DNA of 5,147 nt from Lachnospiraceae bacterium (lineage in GTDB: Bacteria > Bacillota > Clostridia > Lachnospirales > Lachnospiraceae), in assembly GCA_014804495.1 (NCBI GenBank), contig JAAUZS010000065.1:6133-11279 (forward strand), read 5' to 3'. Below, piece after piece: positions 1 to 5,147 of this stretch (positions are counted from its first letter, which is position 1; each line of letters begins with the position of its first letter). The position numbers and the translations under genes were made by a program. The notes under the pieces are model-generated. The model was given only the letters and a program-made list of their open reading frames with translations. It did no database searches and had not been told where the DNA came from.

Positions 1-696
1 GGCGGAGATGCGAGACATGCCCTGAATGCGGTAGAACTCGGCATCATGACTACTAACAGGAGCGAAGACGGTAAGATACATATTACGACCGAGGTAGCGC
101 AGGAGTGTATCCAGAAAAGAGTCCTCCGTTACGATAAGACGGGTGATAACCATTATGATACAATCTCGGCGTTTATTAAAAGCATGAGAGGCTCGGACCC
201 GGATGCAGCAGTATACTATCTTGGGAGAATGCTCTATGCGGGGGAGAGCGTGACTTTTATCGCCAGAAGGATTATGATATGCGCAGCAGAGGACGTGGGA
301 AATGCCGATCCCAATGCATTAACGGTAGCGGTCAGCGCATCGCTTGCAGTTGAAAGAATAGGAATGCCCGAGGCTCAGATTATTTTGGCTCAGGCGGCGG
401 CTTACGTGGCATGCGCTCCGAAAAGCAATTCTTCATGTAATGCGATTTTCGAGGCAATGAGTGAGATAGAGAGGAGCGGGAATCTGCCGATACCTACGCA
501 TCTGCAGGACGCACACTATAAGGGTGCCGCGAAGCTCGGTCACGGCACGGGATATAAGTATGCACATGATTATCCCAATCACTATGTGGAACAGCAATAT
601 CTGCCTTATGAACTGAACGGGAAAGAATTTTATCGTCCTTCCGGAAATGGATACGAAGTAAAAATCAAAGAGCATATGAAGCGCATAAAAGGCTAA
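1..696 (+). CDS. rarA: Replication-associated recombination protein A (RarA/MgsA), C-terminal part
   Basis: RarA is a cytoplasmic AAA+ ATPase related to clamp-loader subunits that acts with SSB at stalled or broken replication forks. The reading frame is open from base 1, so the 5' end with Walker A and B lies outside the window; 231 residues of a protein usually about 420-450 long are visible. The first visible residues, GGDARHALNAVE, match the family's AAA+ sensor-2 segment, so the ATG at 46 is internal and not a start. Family signatures follow in order (visible numbering): RYDKTGDNHYD near 43, MRGSDPDAA near 62, AAEDVGNADPNAL from about 95, CAPKSN near 138, and YKYAHDYPNHYVEQQYLP near 185. 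These form the C-terminal tetramerisation domain. The gene ends in TAA, sharing bases with the stop of the convergent DUF4364 gene. No intrinsic terminator is visible after it. The identification is firm from the motifs; function in this organism is inferred from the family. Confidence 0.96.
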   Translation, partial: GGDARHALNAVELGIMTTNRSEDGKIHITTEVAQECIQKRVLRYDKTGDNHYDTISAFIKSMRGSDPDAAVYYLGRMLYAGESVTFIARRIMICAAEDVGNADPNALTVAVSASLAVERIGMPEAQIILAQAAAYVACAPKSNSSCNAIFEAMSEIERSGNLPIPTHLQDAHYKGAAKLGHGTGYKYAHDYPNHYVEQQYLPYELNGKEFYRPSGNGYEVKIKEHMKRIKG

Positions 697-1211
697 AATA
701 ACTGTTCTATTAAGCTTTGATACACTGTCTGATTTTTTTTCTGCCAGTTATCGCATATGGCGACAGCGGTTTCCTCATCGGGAACCGATAGGGTGATATC
801 AACCAGCCGCACTTTTTTCTCGGTGGCCTGCAAGTGGGCTTCATATTCTCCGGAAGTAGACTTATAATAATCGGAAGTAATAGAAAGCTCGTTGCGCATT
901 TCCACTCCGTTTTCCATATAAAAGATGTCGATTTTTTTCTTGGTGAGTACGTTAAGTCGGCTCCTGAACAAAGCCAGAGTTTCTTTTCCCTCTTCCGTTA
1001 TAGCAAGGTGTGTGCGGTTGCGGACAGTGTTCGCAGTAATCATTCCTGAGTCCGACAATTCAGCGAATACCTGCTGCAAAGTCAAAAAGTCCATATACTC
1101 GTTTTCAAGAATAAAATCGGCTACCTGTGATTTCGTAATAGGAAATGAGGCTCGGTTCAGCATATATAGTATTATAAGCTTATAAAGTATCAAAGTATCT
1201 TCCTTGGTCAT
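693..1211 (-). CDS. DUF4364 family protein, probable winged-helix regulator
   Basis: This 172-residue soluble protein has no signal peptide or membrane segment. I recognise it as DUF4364, an uncharacterised family found mainly in Clostridia. Residues about 7-78 look like a winged helix-turn-helix: helix KLIILYMLN, then ITKSQVADFIL, a recognition-helix-like TLQQVFAELSDSGMI, and a wing ending in LAITEEGKETL. The second half (about 85-172) is a mixed alpha/beta region with DITLSVPDEETAVAICDNWQKK near the end; no catalytic motif is apparent. The ATG is supported by GGAG at 1219-1222 (minus strand), seven bases upstream. It lies 64 bp downstream of the malic enzyme on the same strand, so co-transcription is plausible, although a candidate promoter also lies in the gap. 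Its TAG stop overlaps the rarA TAA. A DNA-binding role is inferred from the fold pattern only; no target is known to me. Confidence 0.9.
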   Translation of the reverse strand: MTKEDTLILYKLIILYMLNRASFPITKSQVADFILENEYMDFLTLQQVFAELSDSGMITANTVRNRTHLAITEEGKETLALFRSRLNVLTKKKIDIFYMENGVEMRNELSITSDYYKSTSGEYEAHLQATEKKVRLVDITLSVPDEETAVAICDNWQKKNQTVYQSLIEQLF

Positions 1212-1233
1212 TACAATTCTCCGATTTGTCTAT

Positions 1234-1261
1234 ATTGTACAACGGACGTCTTGAAAAGCAA
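1234..1261 (-). promoter_or_regulatory. Candidate sigma-A promoter for the DUF4364 gene
   Basis: On the minus strand TTGCTT (1256-1261) and TACAAT (1234-1239) are separated by 16 bp, and the start codon follows 22 bases after the -10. The -10 sits inside the 8-bp palindrome TTGTACAA (1235-1242). The -35 is poor, so this is only a candidate. The gene could instead be read from the malic enzyme promoter, since no terminator is seen between the two. Confidence 0.4.
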
Positions 1262-1275
1262 AGTTTCACAATTAT

Positions 1276-2430
1276 CTATCGATGGATATGCGATTTTACG
1301 GCTTCGGCAACGACTTCAGCCACATCTGGATTGAAGGCTTCCGGCATAATATTATCTTCATTTAATTCTTCATCGGGAACAAGCCCTGCAATGGCATAAG
1401 CGGCTGCGAGCTTCATTTCCTCGGTAATCTGCGGCGCACGTCCTTCCAGAGCTCCTTTGAAAATGCCCGGAAAAGCCACTACATTATTAATCTGGTTAGG
1501 AAAATCTGAACGTCCGGTGCCTACTATACGTGCTCCGGCAGCCTTGGCAACATCCGGCATGATTTCAGGTACTGGATTGGACATAGCAAAAATTATTGAG
1601 TCCTTCTTCATTGAAGCGACCATCTCTGATGTTACTACGTCGGGAGCGGATACGCCGATGAAAATATCTGAGTCTTTCATAGCGTCTGCAAGTGTGCCGC
1701 TTTCATTAGACGGATTGGTTGTTTCAGCCATCTGCTGTTTTACCTTATTCAGGTTATTTCTTGATTTACTGATGATTCCGGTGCTGTCGCACAGGATAAT
1801 ATTGGAAAAACCGTAGCTCTGTAACAGCTTGGTAATAGCGATTCCTGCGCTTCCTGCGCCATTTACGACTACCTTGCAGTCTTCTTTTTTCTTGCCTGTG
1901 ACCTTCAGGGCATTGATAGTACCTGCCAATACAACGATAGCCGTACCATGCTGATCATCATGAAATACGGGGATATCCAGAATTTCTTTCAGTCTTTCTT
2001 CTATTTCAAAGCAGCGGGGCGCGCTGATATCTTCCAGATTGATACCGCCGAATCCCGGTGCAAGGTAAGTTACCGCCTTGATGATTTCCTCGGTATCCTG
2101 TGTATCGAGGCAGATTGGAACTGCATTAACGCCGCCGAATTCTTTAAATAGGACAGCTTTTCCTTCCATAACGGGCATAGCCGCGTGAGGACCGATATTT
2201 CCAAGTCCAAGAACGGCGCTGCCGTCGGAGACTACAGCTATTGTATTGGATTTCCATGTATATGTGTAGGCTGCTTCTTTGTCTTTTGCGATTACTTTAC
2301 AGGGTTCTGCAACACCCGGAGTATAGGCGATTGCCAAATCCTCTCTTGTTTTAACGGCTGTTTTGGAAACGGTTTCCAGCTTTCCATTCCATTCTTCATG
2401 CATTTTTAACGCTTTTTCACCTGTTGTCAT
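1276..2430 (-). CDS. Malic enzyme, short bacterial form (malate to pyruvate)
   Basis: This cytoplasmic enzyme oxidatively decarboxylates L-malate to pyruvate and CO2 with NAD(P)+ and a divalent metal, linking C4 acids to pyruvate and supplying reducing power. At 384 residues it is a complete short bacterial form, without the phosphotransacetylase-like tail of long MaeB proteins. The malic N-terminal domain shows YTPGVAEP (36-43, catalytic Tyr), EGKAVLFKEFGG (89-100, catalytic Lys) and the metal-site acids in NLEDI (131-135) and FHDDQHGT (156-163). The NAD-binding domain has GAGSAG (191-196), an Asp at 215 after the second strand (CDSTG), AMSNPVPE (282-289), and GTGRSDFPNQINN (304-316). The acid at 215 is compatible with NAD use, but cofactor preference cannot be settled by reading. 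The ATG at 2430 has GAGG seven bases upstream (2438-2441 on the minus strand). It is divergent from rho and lies upstream of DUF4364. I leave the symbol empty because maeA, maeB and ytsJ are used inconsistently for this form. Confidence 0.96.
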   Translation of the reverse strand: MTTGEKALKMHEEWNGKLETVSKTAVKTREDLAIAYTPGVAEPCKVIAKDKEAAYTYTWKSNTIAVVSDGSAVLGLGNIGPHAAMPVMEGKAVLFKEFGGVNAVPICLDTQDTEEIIKAVTYLAPGFGGINLEDISAPRCFEIEERLKEILDIPVFHDDQHGTAIVVLAGTINALKVTGKKKEDCKVVVNGAGSAGIAITKLLQSYGFSNIILCDSTGIISKSRNNLNKVKQQMAETTNPSNESGTLADAMKDSDIFIGVSAPDVVTSEMVASMKKDSIIFAMSNPVPEIMPDVAKAAGARIVGTGRSDFPNQINNVVAFPGIFKGALEGRAPQITEEMKLAAAYAIAGLVPDEELNEDNIMPEAFNPDVAEVVAEAVKSHIHR

Positions 2431-2471
2431 AATTGTACCTCGTTTCTTTCAAATTATTTATGTAATTGTAC
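2430..2471 (-). repeat. Direct repeat of GTACAATTA in the malic enzyme leader
   Basis: The 9-mer GTACAATTA (minus strand) occurs at 2430-2438 and 2463-2471, exactly 33 bp apart, which is close to three helical turns. The start-proximal copy overlaps the malic enzyme start codon and touches its Shine-Dalgarno, so a protein or RNA bound there could affect initiation. In AT-rich DNA this may be chance; the repeat itself is plain, its role is speculative. Confidence 0.45.
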
Positions 2472-2499
2472 AGCTCCTGTTTCTGACAAATCTTTCTTA

Positions 2500-2555
2500 A
2501 TCATATAGTATTTATGATTTTTCTGCAATATACTCTTTAATACTTTTGACGTAAA
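2500..2555 (-). promoter_or_regulatory. Two overlapping candidate promoters for the malic enzyme
   Basis: Two minus-strand pairs with 17-bp spacers could start malic enzyme transcription. The distal pair is TTTACG (2550-2555) with TATATT (2527-2532). The proximal pair is TTGCAG (2523-2528) with TATGAT (2500-2505). Neither has a good -35 and -10 together, so the true start is unresolved. Either gives a 5' leader of about 65-90 nt containing the GTACAATTA repeat. I see no palindromic catabolite-repression cre site here that I would defend. Confidence 0.35.
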
Positions 2556-2572
2556 AAGTGCAAAATTTCCTC

Positions 2573-2601
2573 TTCCTATTTTTCAAACCATGGTGTATAA
2601 T
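2573..2601 (+). promoter_or_regulatory. Candidate sigma-A promoter for rho
   Basis: A perfect -10 TATAAT lies at 2596-2601. The best -35 at a 17-bp spacing is the weak TTCCTA at 2573-2578. A TG directly before the -10 and the 8-bp palindrome ACCATGGT (2587-2594) lie in the spacer. Start near 2608 would give a rho leader of about 130 nt. A second, weaker possibility further upstream is CTGACA (2483-2488) with TAGTAT (2506-2511), also 17 bp apart. The remainder of the 306-bp gap is AT-rich, with no other gene that I can support. Confidence 0.5.
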
Positions 2602-2615
2602 AGATTTAATAGACA

Positions 2616-2657
2616 GGTTTTTATTACATTTCAGTATACATATCAAGAAATAAAACC
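2616..2657 (+). promoter_or_regulatory. Imperfect stem-loop in the rho leader
   Basis: GGTTTTTATT (2616-2625) can pair with AATAAAACC (2649-2657), leaving one bulged T and a 23-nt loop. It lies just after the predicted rho transcription start. The stem is A/U-rich and lacks a following U tract, so it is not an intrinsic terminator. Rho is autoregulated by attenuation in its leader in enteric bacteria; whether this leader does anything similar is unknown. Confidence 0.35.
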
Positions 2658-2689
2658 CCTCGACCAAAGAGTGAAAGAAAATATTAAAA

Positions 2690-2716
2690 ATGGGTGTTAG
2701 GCTCAGGTATAATTGA
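2690..2716 (+). CDS. Possible 8-codon leader ORF upstream of rho
   Basis: ATG at 2690 opens a short frame reading MGVRLRYN and ending at TGA 2714-2716, ten bases before the rho AGGAGG. It contains two AGG arginine codons. There is no good Shine-Dalgarno before it, only A-rich sequence, so translation is doubtful. It is recorded because a short leader ORF also precedes rho in Escherichia coli; no homology to that one is claimed. Confidence 0.2.
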   Translation: MGVRLRYN

Positions 2717-2725
2717 TAAAAGCAC

Positions 2726-2731
2726 AGGAGG
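2726..2731 (+). promoter_or_regulatory. Ribosome binding site that fixes the rho start
   Basis: A perfect AGGAGG sits five bases before ATG 2737. This decides against the upstream in-frame TTG at 2713, which would add eight residues but has no Shine-Dalgarno and would place this AGGAGG inside the coding region. Confidence 0.9.
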
Positions 2732-2736
2732 AATTT

Positions 2737-4113
2737 ATGAGAGAAAAGTATGAATCATTAGCGCTTGCGAATTTGAAAGAACTCGCAAAAGTGCGGGGGA
2801 TTAAAGGCGCTTCTACGATGAAAAAGTCGGATTTGGTAGAAGCGATGCTTAAGGAAGACGAGAAAGATAAGGCGGCAGGAAAAGAAGTTGCTGTTAAATC
2901 TATCGTGCCTAAGAAACAGGAAAAACAGGAAAAGGCGGAGACTGCTCCTTCAGGGGGAGAGGAAGAAAAATTCCCGGCGGAGCTTGACAGCGGAATCATG
3001 GCGCATGGTATCTTAGAAGTCATGAGCGATGGGTTTGGATTTATCAGGTGTGAGAATTATCTGCCGGGCGAAAACGATGTCTATGTGGCACCGAGCCAGA
3101 TCAGAAGATTTGGACTCAAGACCGGTGATATTCTGGAAGGAAATACCAGAGTTAAGACGCAGAGCGAAAAATTCAGTGCGCTTCTTTATGTGAAATCAAT
3201 TAACGGGTATGCTCCCGAGGTGGCAATGCGCAGAGCTAATTTTGAAGACCTGACGCCTATTTTTCCCAATGAACGATTGAAACTTGAGGTTCCGGGCGCT
3301 TCTGTGGCTATGAGAATAATGGATTTGATGAGTCCTGTAGGAAAAGGGCAGAGAGGAATGATAGTATCTCCGCCTAAAGCAGGAAAGACGACTTTATTAA
3401 AAGAAGTTGCAAAGTCAATTACAAGGAATACGCCTGAGGCACATCTGATCATATTGCTGATTGACGAGCGTCCTGAGGAAGTAACGGATATTAAAGAAGC
3501 TATTGAAGGGCCTAATGTAGAAGTTATCTACTCCACTTTTGATGAACTTCCGGAACATCATAAGAGAGTGTCGGAGATGGTAATCGAACGCGGAAAGAGG
3601 CTTGTAGAACATAAAAAAGACGTTGTGATTCTGCTTGACAGCATTACCAGACTGACGAGGGCTTATAACCTTACCGTTCCGCCGAGTGGACGTACATTAT
3701 CGGGCGGTCTGGATCCGGCAGCCCTTCATATGCCGAAGCGTTTTTTCGGTGCGGCAAGAAATATGAGGGAAGGCGGCAGCCTGACAATACTGGCGACTGC
3801 GCTCGTAGAGACCGGAAGCAAGATGGATGATGTGGTTTATGAAGAATTTAAGGGCACGGGTAACATGGAAATGGTACTGGACCGTAAGCTTTCTGAAAGG
3901 AGAGTATTCCCGGCAATTGATATTCCTAAATCAGGAACCAGAAGAGACGATCTGCTTCTTGCACCGGACGAATTGGAGGCTATCAATATAATAAGGAAAG
4001 CTCTGAACGGACTTAAGCCGGAAGAAGCTGTAGATAAAATTCTGGATATGTTTTCCAGAACCAGGAATAACTTTGAGTTTGTCAATATGGTTAAAAAAAT
4101 GAGGTTCCTGTAA
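2737..4113 (+). CDS. rho: Transcription termination factor Rho
   Basis: Rho is a hexameric RNA-dependent ATPase/translocase that binds unstructured RNA, moves along it and releases RNA polymerase. The 458-residue protein is complete. Residues 1-43 form the Rho N-terminal helical domain ([17 protein letters not shown], then KSDLVEAML). Residues about 44-85 are a charged linker. The cold-shock-like RNA-binding domain covers about 86-160, with DGFGFIR (98-104) and [14 protein letters not shown]. The ATPase core has Walker A in PPKAGKTT (212-219), the catalytic-glutamate segment LIDERPEEV (241-249), Walker B VVILLDS (296-302), the Q-loop region [21 protein letters not shown] (starting 322), the R-loop [18 protein letters not shown] (359-376), and SGTRR near 399, an Arg-rich segment that supplies the inter-subunit arginine finger in the family. 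No key residue is missing. It is longer than the roughly 420-430 residues of many Rho proteins because of the linker. It is divergent from the malic enzyme and followed by rpmE after 163 bp with no intrinsic terminator seen. Confidence 0.98.
   Translation: MREKYESLALANLKELAKVRGIKGASTMKKSDLVEAMLKEDEKDKAAGKEVAVKSIVPKKQEKQEKAETAPSGGEEEKFPAELDSGIMAHGILEVMSDGFGFIRCENYLPGENDVYVAPSQIRRFGLKTGDILEGNTRVKTQSEKFSALLYVKSINGYAPEVAMRRANFEDLTPIFPNERLKLEVPGASVAMRIMDLMSPVGKGQRGMIVSPPKAGKTTLLKEVAKSITRNTPEAHLIILLIDERPEEVTDIKEAIEGPNVEVIYSTFDELPEHHKRVSEMVIERGKRLVEHKKDVVILLDSITRLTRAYNLTVPPSGRTLSGGLDPAALHMPKRFFGAARNMREGGSLTILATALVETGSKMDDVVYEEFKGTGNMEMVLDRKLSERRVFPAIDIPKSGTRRDDLLLAPDELEAINIIRKALNGLKPEEAVDKILDMFSRTRNNFEFVNMVKKMRFL
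2914..2931 (+). repeat. Tandem 9-bp repeat within the Rho linker
   Basis: AAACAGGAA occurs twice head to tail and in frame, encoding KQEKQE at residues 60-65. It sits within the low-complexity charged linker between the N-terminal helical domain and the RNA-binding domain, where in-frame length change should be tolerated. Confidence 0.8.
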
Positions 4114-4153
4114 TACGCATGTAATACAACCGATATTTTTTAAATAAAAGTAC

Positions 4154-4182
4154 TTGCATACAGTAAACAGCTATGCTATAAT
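4154..4182 (+). promoter_or_regulatory. Strong sigma-A promoter of rpmE
   Basis: TTGCAT (4154-4159) and a perfect TATAAT (4177-4182) are separated by exactly 17 bp, and TGC at 4174-4176 makes an extended -10. This is the best promoter in the window, as expected for a ribosomal protein gene. Inverted arms GCATA (4156-4160) and TATGC (4172-4176) lie within it. A second imperfect pair, AGCTATG (4169-4175) and CATAAGCT (4184-4191), brackets the -10. Either could be an operator or chance. Transcription should start near 4189. Confidence 0.82.
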
Positions 4183-4188
4183 ACATAA

Positions 4189-4276
4189 GCTGTCGGTTAT
4201 TCATGACAATAGAAAAATTACAAAGACATTACTATTGGTTCTTCGTACAAAATAGAAAAAGGAGTGTAGTTATAAA
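4189..4276 (+). promoter_or_regulatory. Leader region of rpmE, possible L31 autoregulatory RNA
   Basis: About 88 nt separate the predicted start from the rpmE ATG. Short pairings are possible: TGTC (4191-4194) with GACA (4205-4208), and CTATT (4232-4236) with AATAG (4251-4255), the latter extendable inward by TTG/CAA pairing with slippage and ending just before the Shine-Dalgarno GGAG at 4261-4264. The Shine-Dalgarno lies an unusually long 12 bases before the ATG. L31 leaders that bind their own protein have been described in several bacterial groups; membership here is inference only. Confidence 0.35.
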
Positions 4277-4483
4277 ATGAAAGAGGGACTTCATCCTGAG
4301 TATTATCAGGCAACCGTAACATGTAACTGTGGAAACACATTTGTAACAGGTTCCACCAAACCGGAGATTCACGTGGAAGTTTGTTCTAAATGTCATTCGT
4401 TCTACACAGGTCAGCAGAAAGCGACACAGGCCAGAGGACGTATTGATAAGTTCAATAAGAAATACGGTATGGAAAACAATTAG
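4277..4483 (+). CDS. rpmE: Large-subunit ribosomal protein bL31, zinc-binding type
   Basis: Protein bL31 of the 50S ribosomal subunit contributes to the bridge between the subunits near the central protuberance. The 68-residue length is normal for the family. The opening [20 protein letters not shown] and the later [16 protein letters not shown] are diagnostic. Four cysteines (16, 18, 36, 39) are all present, so this is the zinc-binding form and not the cysteine-lacking paralogue (ykrM/ytiA-like) made under zinc starvation. The C-terminal part is basic ([12 protein letters not shown]), as expected for rRNA contact. The only sensible start is ATG 4277; the nearby GTG at 4264 is followed at once by TAG. 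It has its own promoter and is closed by a strong intrinsic terminator, so it can be a monocistronic unit despite lying between rho and DUF1385. Confidence 0.97.
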   Translation: MKEGLHPEYYQATVTCNCGNTFVTGSTKPEIHVEVCSKCHSFYTGQQKATQARGRIDKFNKKYGMENN

Positions 4484-4496
4484 TTTGCTTAAAAAT

Positions 4497-4515
4497 GTTG
4501 GGGTGACGCCCCGGC
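4497..4515 (+). other. Small GC-rich hairpin before the rpmE terminator
   Basis: In RNA, GTTGGGG (4497-4503) pairs with CCCCGGC (4509-4515), with four G-C pairs at the core and two G-U pairs further out. A T-G closing pair can be added inside, leaving a 3-base loop. It ends one base before the terminator stem, so the two helices could stack. It has no U tract of its own and may simply protect the mRNA 3' end. Confidence 0.6.
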
Positions 4516-4516
4516 T

Positions 4517-4544
4517 AAGTCAGGCTGTCAAGCCTGACTTTTTT
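4517..4544 (+). terminator. Intrinsic terminator after rpmE
   Basis: AAGTCAGGCT (4517-4526) and AGCCTGACTT (4531-4540) form a perfect 10-bp stem around a GTCA tetraloop, followed by a run of T (six, 4539-4544). It acts rightward only, as the opposite side has no T tract. It lies 34 bp after the rpmE stop and 25 bp before the DUF1385 start, so it separates the two genes. Confidence 0.93.
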
Positions 4545-4555
4545 AGATGTAGCGC

Positions 4556-4561
4556 AGGAGG
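4556..4561 (+). promoter_or_regulatory. Ribosome binding site that fixes the DUF1385 TTG start
   Basis: AGGAGG lies eight bases before TTG 4570, an ideal spacing. The nearer ATG at 4565 is only three bases away, out of frame, and followed after one codon by TGA (ATG ATT TGA), whose last bases overlap the TTG. No ATG or GTG in the DUF1385 frame lies between the Shine-Dalgarno and the conserved region. Confidence 0.75.
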
Positions 4562-4569
4562 CAGATGAT

Positions 4570-5147
4570 TTGAGGAAAAAACGTAAGCAATCCTCCGGAA
4601 TTGGCGGTCAGGCAGTTCTGGAAGGCATTATGATGAAGAATAAAGACACGTATGCGGTAGCTGTCCGTAAGCCGGATGGTAAGATTGAGGTAGAGGTGAA
4701 TACTTACCACAGCATTGTACATGGCAGTATACTGCTTAAGATTCCTTTTGTCAGAGGTATATTTAATTTCATTGACTCCATGATTCTTGGAATGAAAAGC
4801 CTGAATTATTCCGCTGATTTTTATGAAGACGAAGATGCGAAGGAAACTGTGGCGGATAAGGCTTTTAATAAGATATTCAAAGATAATGCGGAAAAAGTCT
4901 TTACCGGAATCGTGACAATATTTTCCATAGCGCTTGCAGTCGCCATTTTCATGGTGCTGCCGTGGTATCTGACATCATTATTTCAGGGATATATCAGAAA
5001 TGATTCTTTAATGGCAATTATAGAGGGAGCTATCCGTATTTTCATTTTCGTTATGTATGTACTGGGTATTTCGTTGATGAAGGATATCCGAAGATTGTAC
5101 AGATATCATGGGGCAGAACATAAGTGCATTAACTGCATTGAAAAGGG
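4570..5147 (+). CDS. DUF1385 family membrane protein (YqhQ-like), 3' end outside window
   Basis: The first 192 residues are visible and the frame runs off the window edge. I recognise DUF1385 by GIGGQAVLEGIMMKNKD near the N-terminus (10-25), HGSILLKIPFVRGIFNFIDSM (51-71), and YHGAEHKCI (178-186), a conserved His/Glu motif that has led to the label predicted metal-dependent enzyme. No reaction is established. Two hydrophobic stretches, about 110-137 (GIVTIFSIALAVAIFMVLPWY) and 152-170 (AIRIFIFVMYVLGISLM), look like membrane helices; there is no signal peptide, and the N-terminus is very basic (RKKRK). An acidic patch (DFYEDEDAKE) lies near 82-91. Start is TTG, chosen from the AGGAGG spacing. 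No promoter is visible in the 25 bp after the rpmE terminator. In related Clostridia prmC and prfA often follow, which would be expected just beyond this window. Confidence 0.92.
   Translation, partial: MRKKRKQSSGIGGQAVLEGIMMKNKDTYAVAVRKPDGKIEVEVNTYHSIVHGSILLKIPFVRGIFNFIDSMILGMKSLNYSADFYEDEDAKETVADKAFNKIFKDNAEKVFTGIVTIFSIALAVAIFMVLPWYLTSLFQGYIRNDSLMAIIEGAIRIFIFVMYVLGISLMKDIRRLYRYHGAEHKCINCIEK

Noticed and set aside
46..48. ATG as the start of a 216-residue protein
   Set aside because: The frame is open to base 1 and the upstream residues GGDARHALNAVE belong to the RarA AAA+ domain, so this Met is internal.
733..740. Run of eight T as a rarA terminator
   Set aside because: No stable hairpin precedes it on the plus strand; it encodes Lys-Lys-Asn in DUF4364 on the other strand.
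1457..1816. Plus-strand open frame of 119 codons opposite the malic enzyme
   Set aside because: It is antisense to conserved malic enzyme motifs, has no family resemblance, and is a shadow of the real gene. The same applies to the other open frames opposite or overlapping rarA, DUF4364, the malic enzyme and rho.
2708..2713. TATAAT as a rho promoter
   Set aside because: No -35-like hexamer lies 16-18 bp upstream, and a start just downstream would fall at or next to the Shine-Dalgarno, leaving almost no leader.
2713..2715. TTG as the rho start
   Set aside because: It has no Shine-Dalgarno, while ATG 2737 has AGGAGG five bases upstream and gives the usual Rho N-terminus.
4114..4153. Possible terminator of rho (T run near 4136-4141)
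   Set aside because: The sequence before the T run does not form a GC-rich stem, so I cannot call an intrinsic terminator here.
1..5147. Mobile element, CRISPR array, toxin-antitoxin pair or defence system
   Set aside because: No transposase, integrase, terminal inverted repeats, regularly spaced repeats or small paired ORFs are seen; all genes are conserved housekeeping or Clostridia core families.

Overview
The window is ordinary chromosomal housekeeping DNA from a low-to-mid GC Clostridia-type Firmicute, most likely Lachnospiraceae-like. The supports are a DUF4364 protein (a family found mainly in Clostridia), the order rho - rpmE - DUF1385 (a familiar Clostridia arrangement, usually followed by prmC and prfA), AGGAGG-type ribosome binding sites, and sigma-A promoters of TTGACA/TATAAT type. 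There are no mobile elements, CRISPR arrays, tRNAs or rRNAs, and I see no convincing undescribed system.

Left half: the 3' part of rarA (AAA+ recombination factor acting at stalled forks) runs rightward and ends tail-to-tail with a leftward pair, a short-form malic enzyme followed by a DUF4364 protein with a probable winged-helix N-terminus. The rarA and DUF4364 stop codons share bases, with no intrinsic terminator visible on either strand.

Middle: a 306-bp AT-rich divergent intergenic region (2431-2736) carries candidate promoters for the leftward malic enzyme and the rightward rho gene. It also holds a 9-bp direct repeat at the malic enzyme start and a rho leader of roughly 130 nt with an imperfect stem-loop and a possible 8-codon leader ORF.

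Right half: rho encodes a complete 458-residue transcription termination factor with a charged Lys/Glu/Gln-rich linker. It is followed by rpmE (zinc-binding ribosomal protein L31) with its own near-consensus extended -10 promoter and a leader of roughly 88 nt. A strong intrinsic terminator after rpmE lies only 25 bp before the TTG start of a DUF1385 membrane protein that runs off the window, so that gene probably depends on terminator read-through.

Functionally the genes serve basic information processing (fork rescue, transcription termination, translation) plus central carbon metabolism (malate to pyruvate). The points worth a second look are regulatory: leaders, overlapping stops, and the terminator between rpmE and DUF1385.
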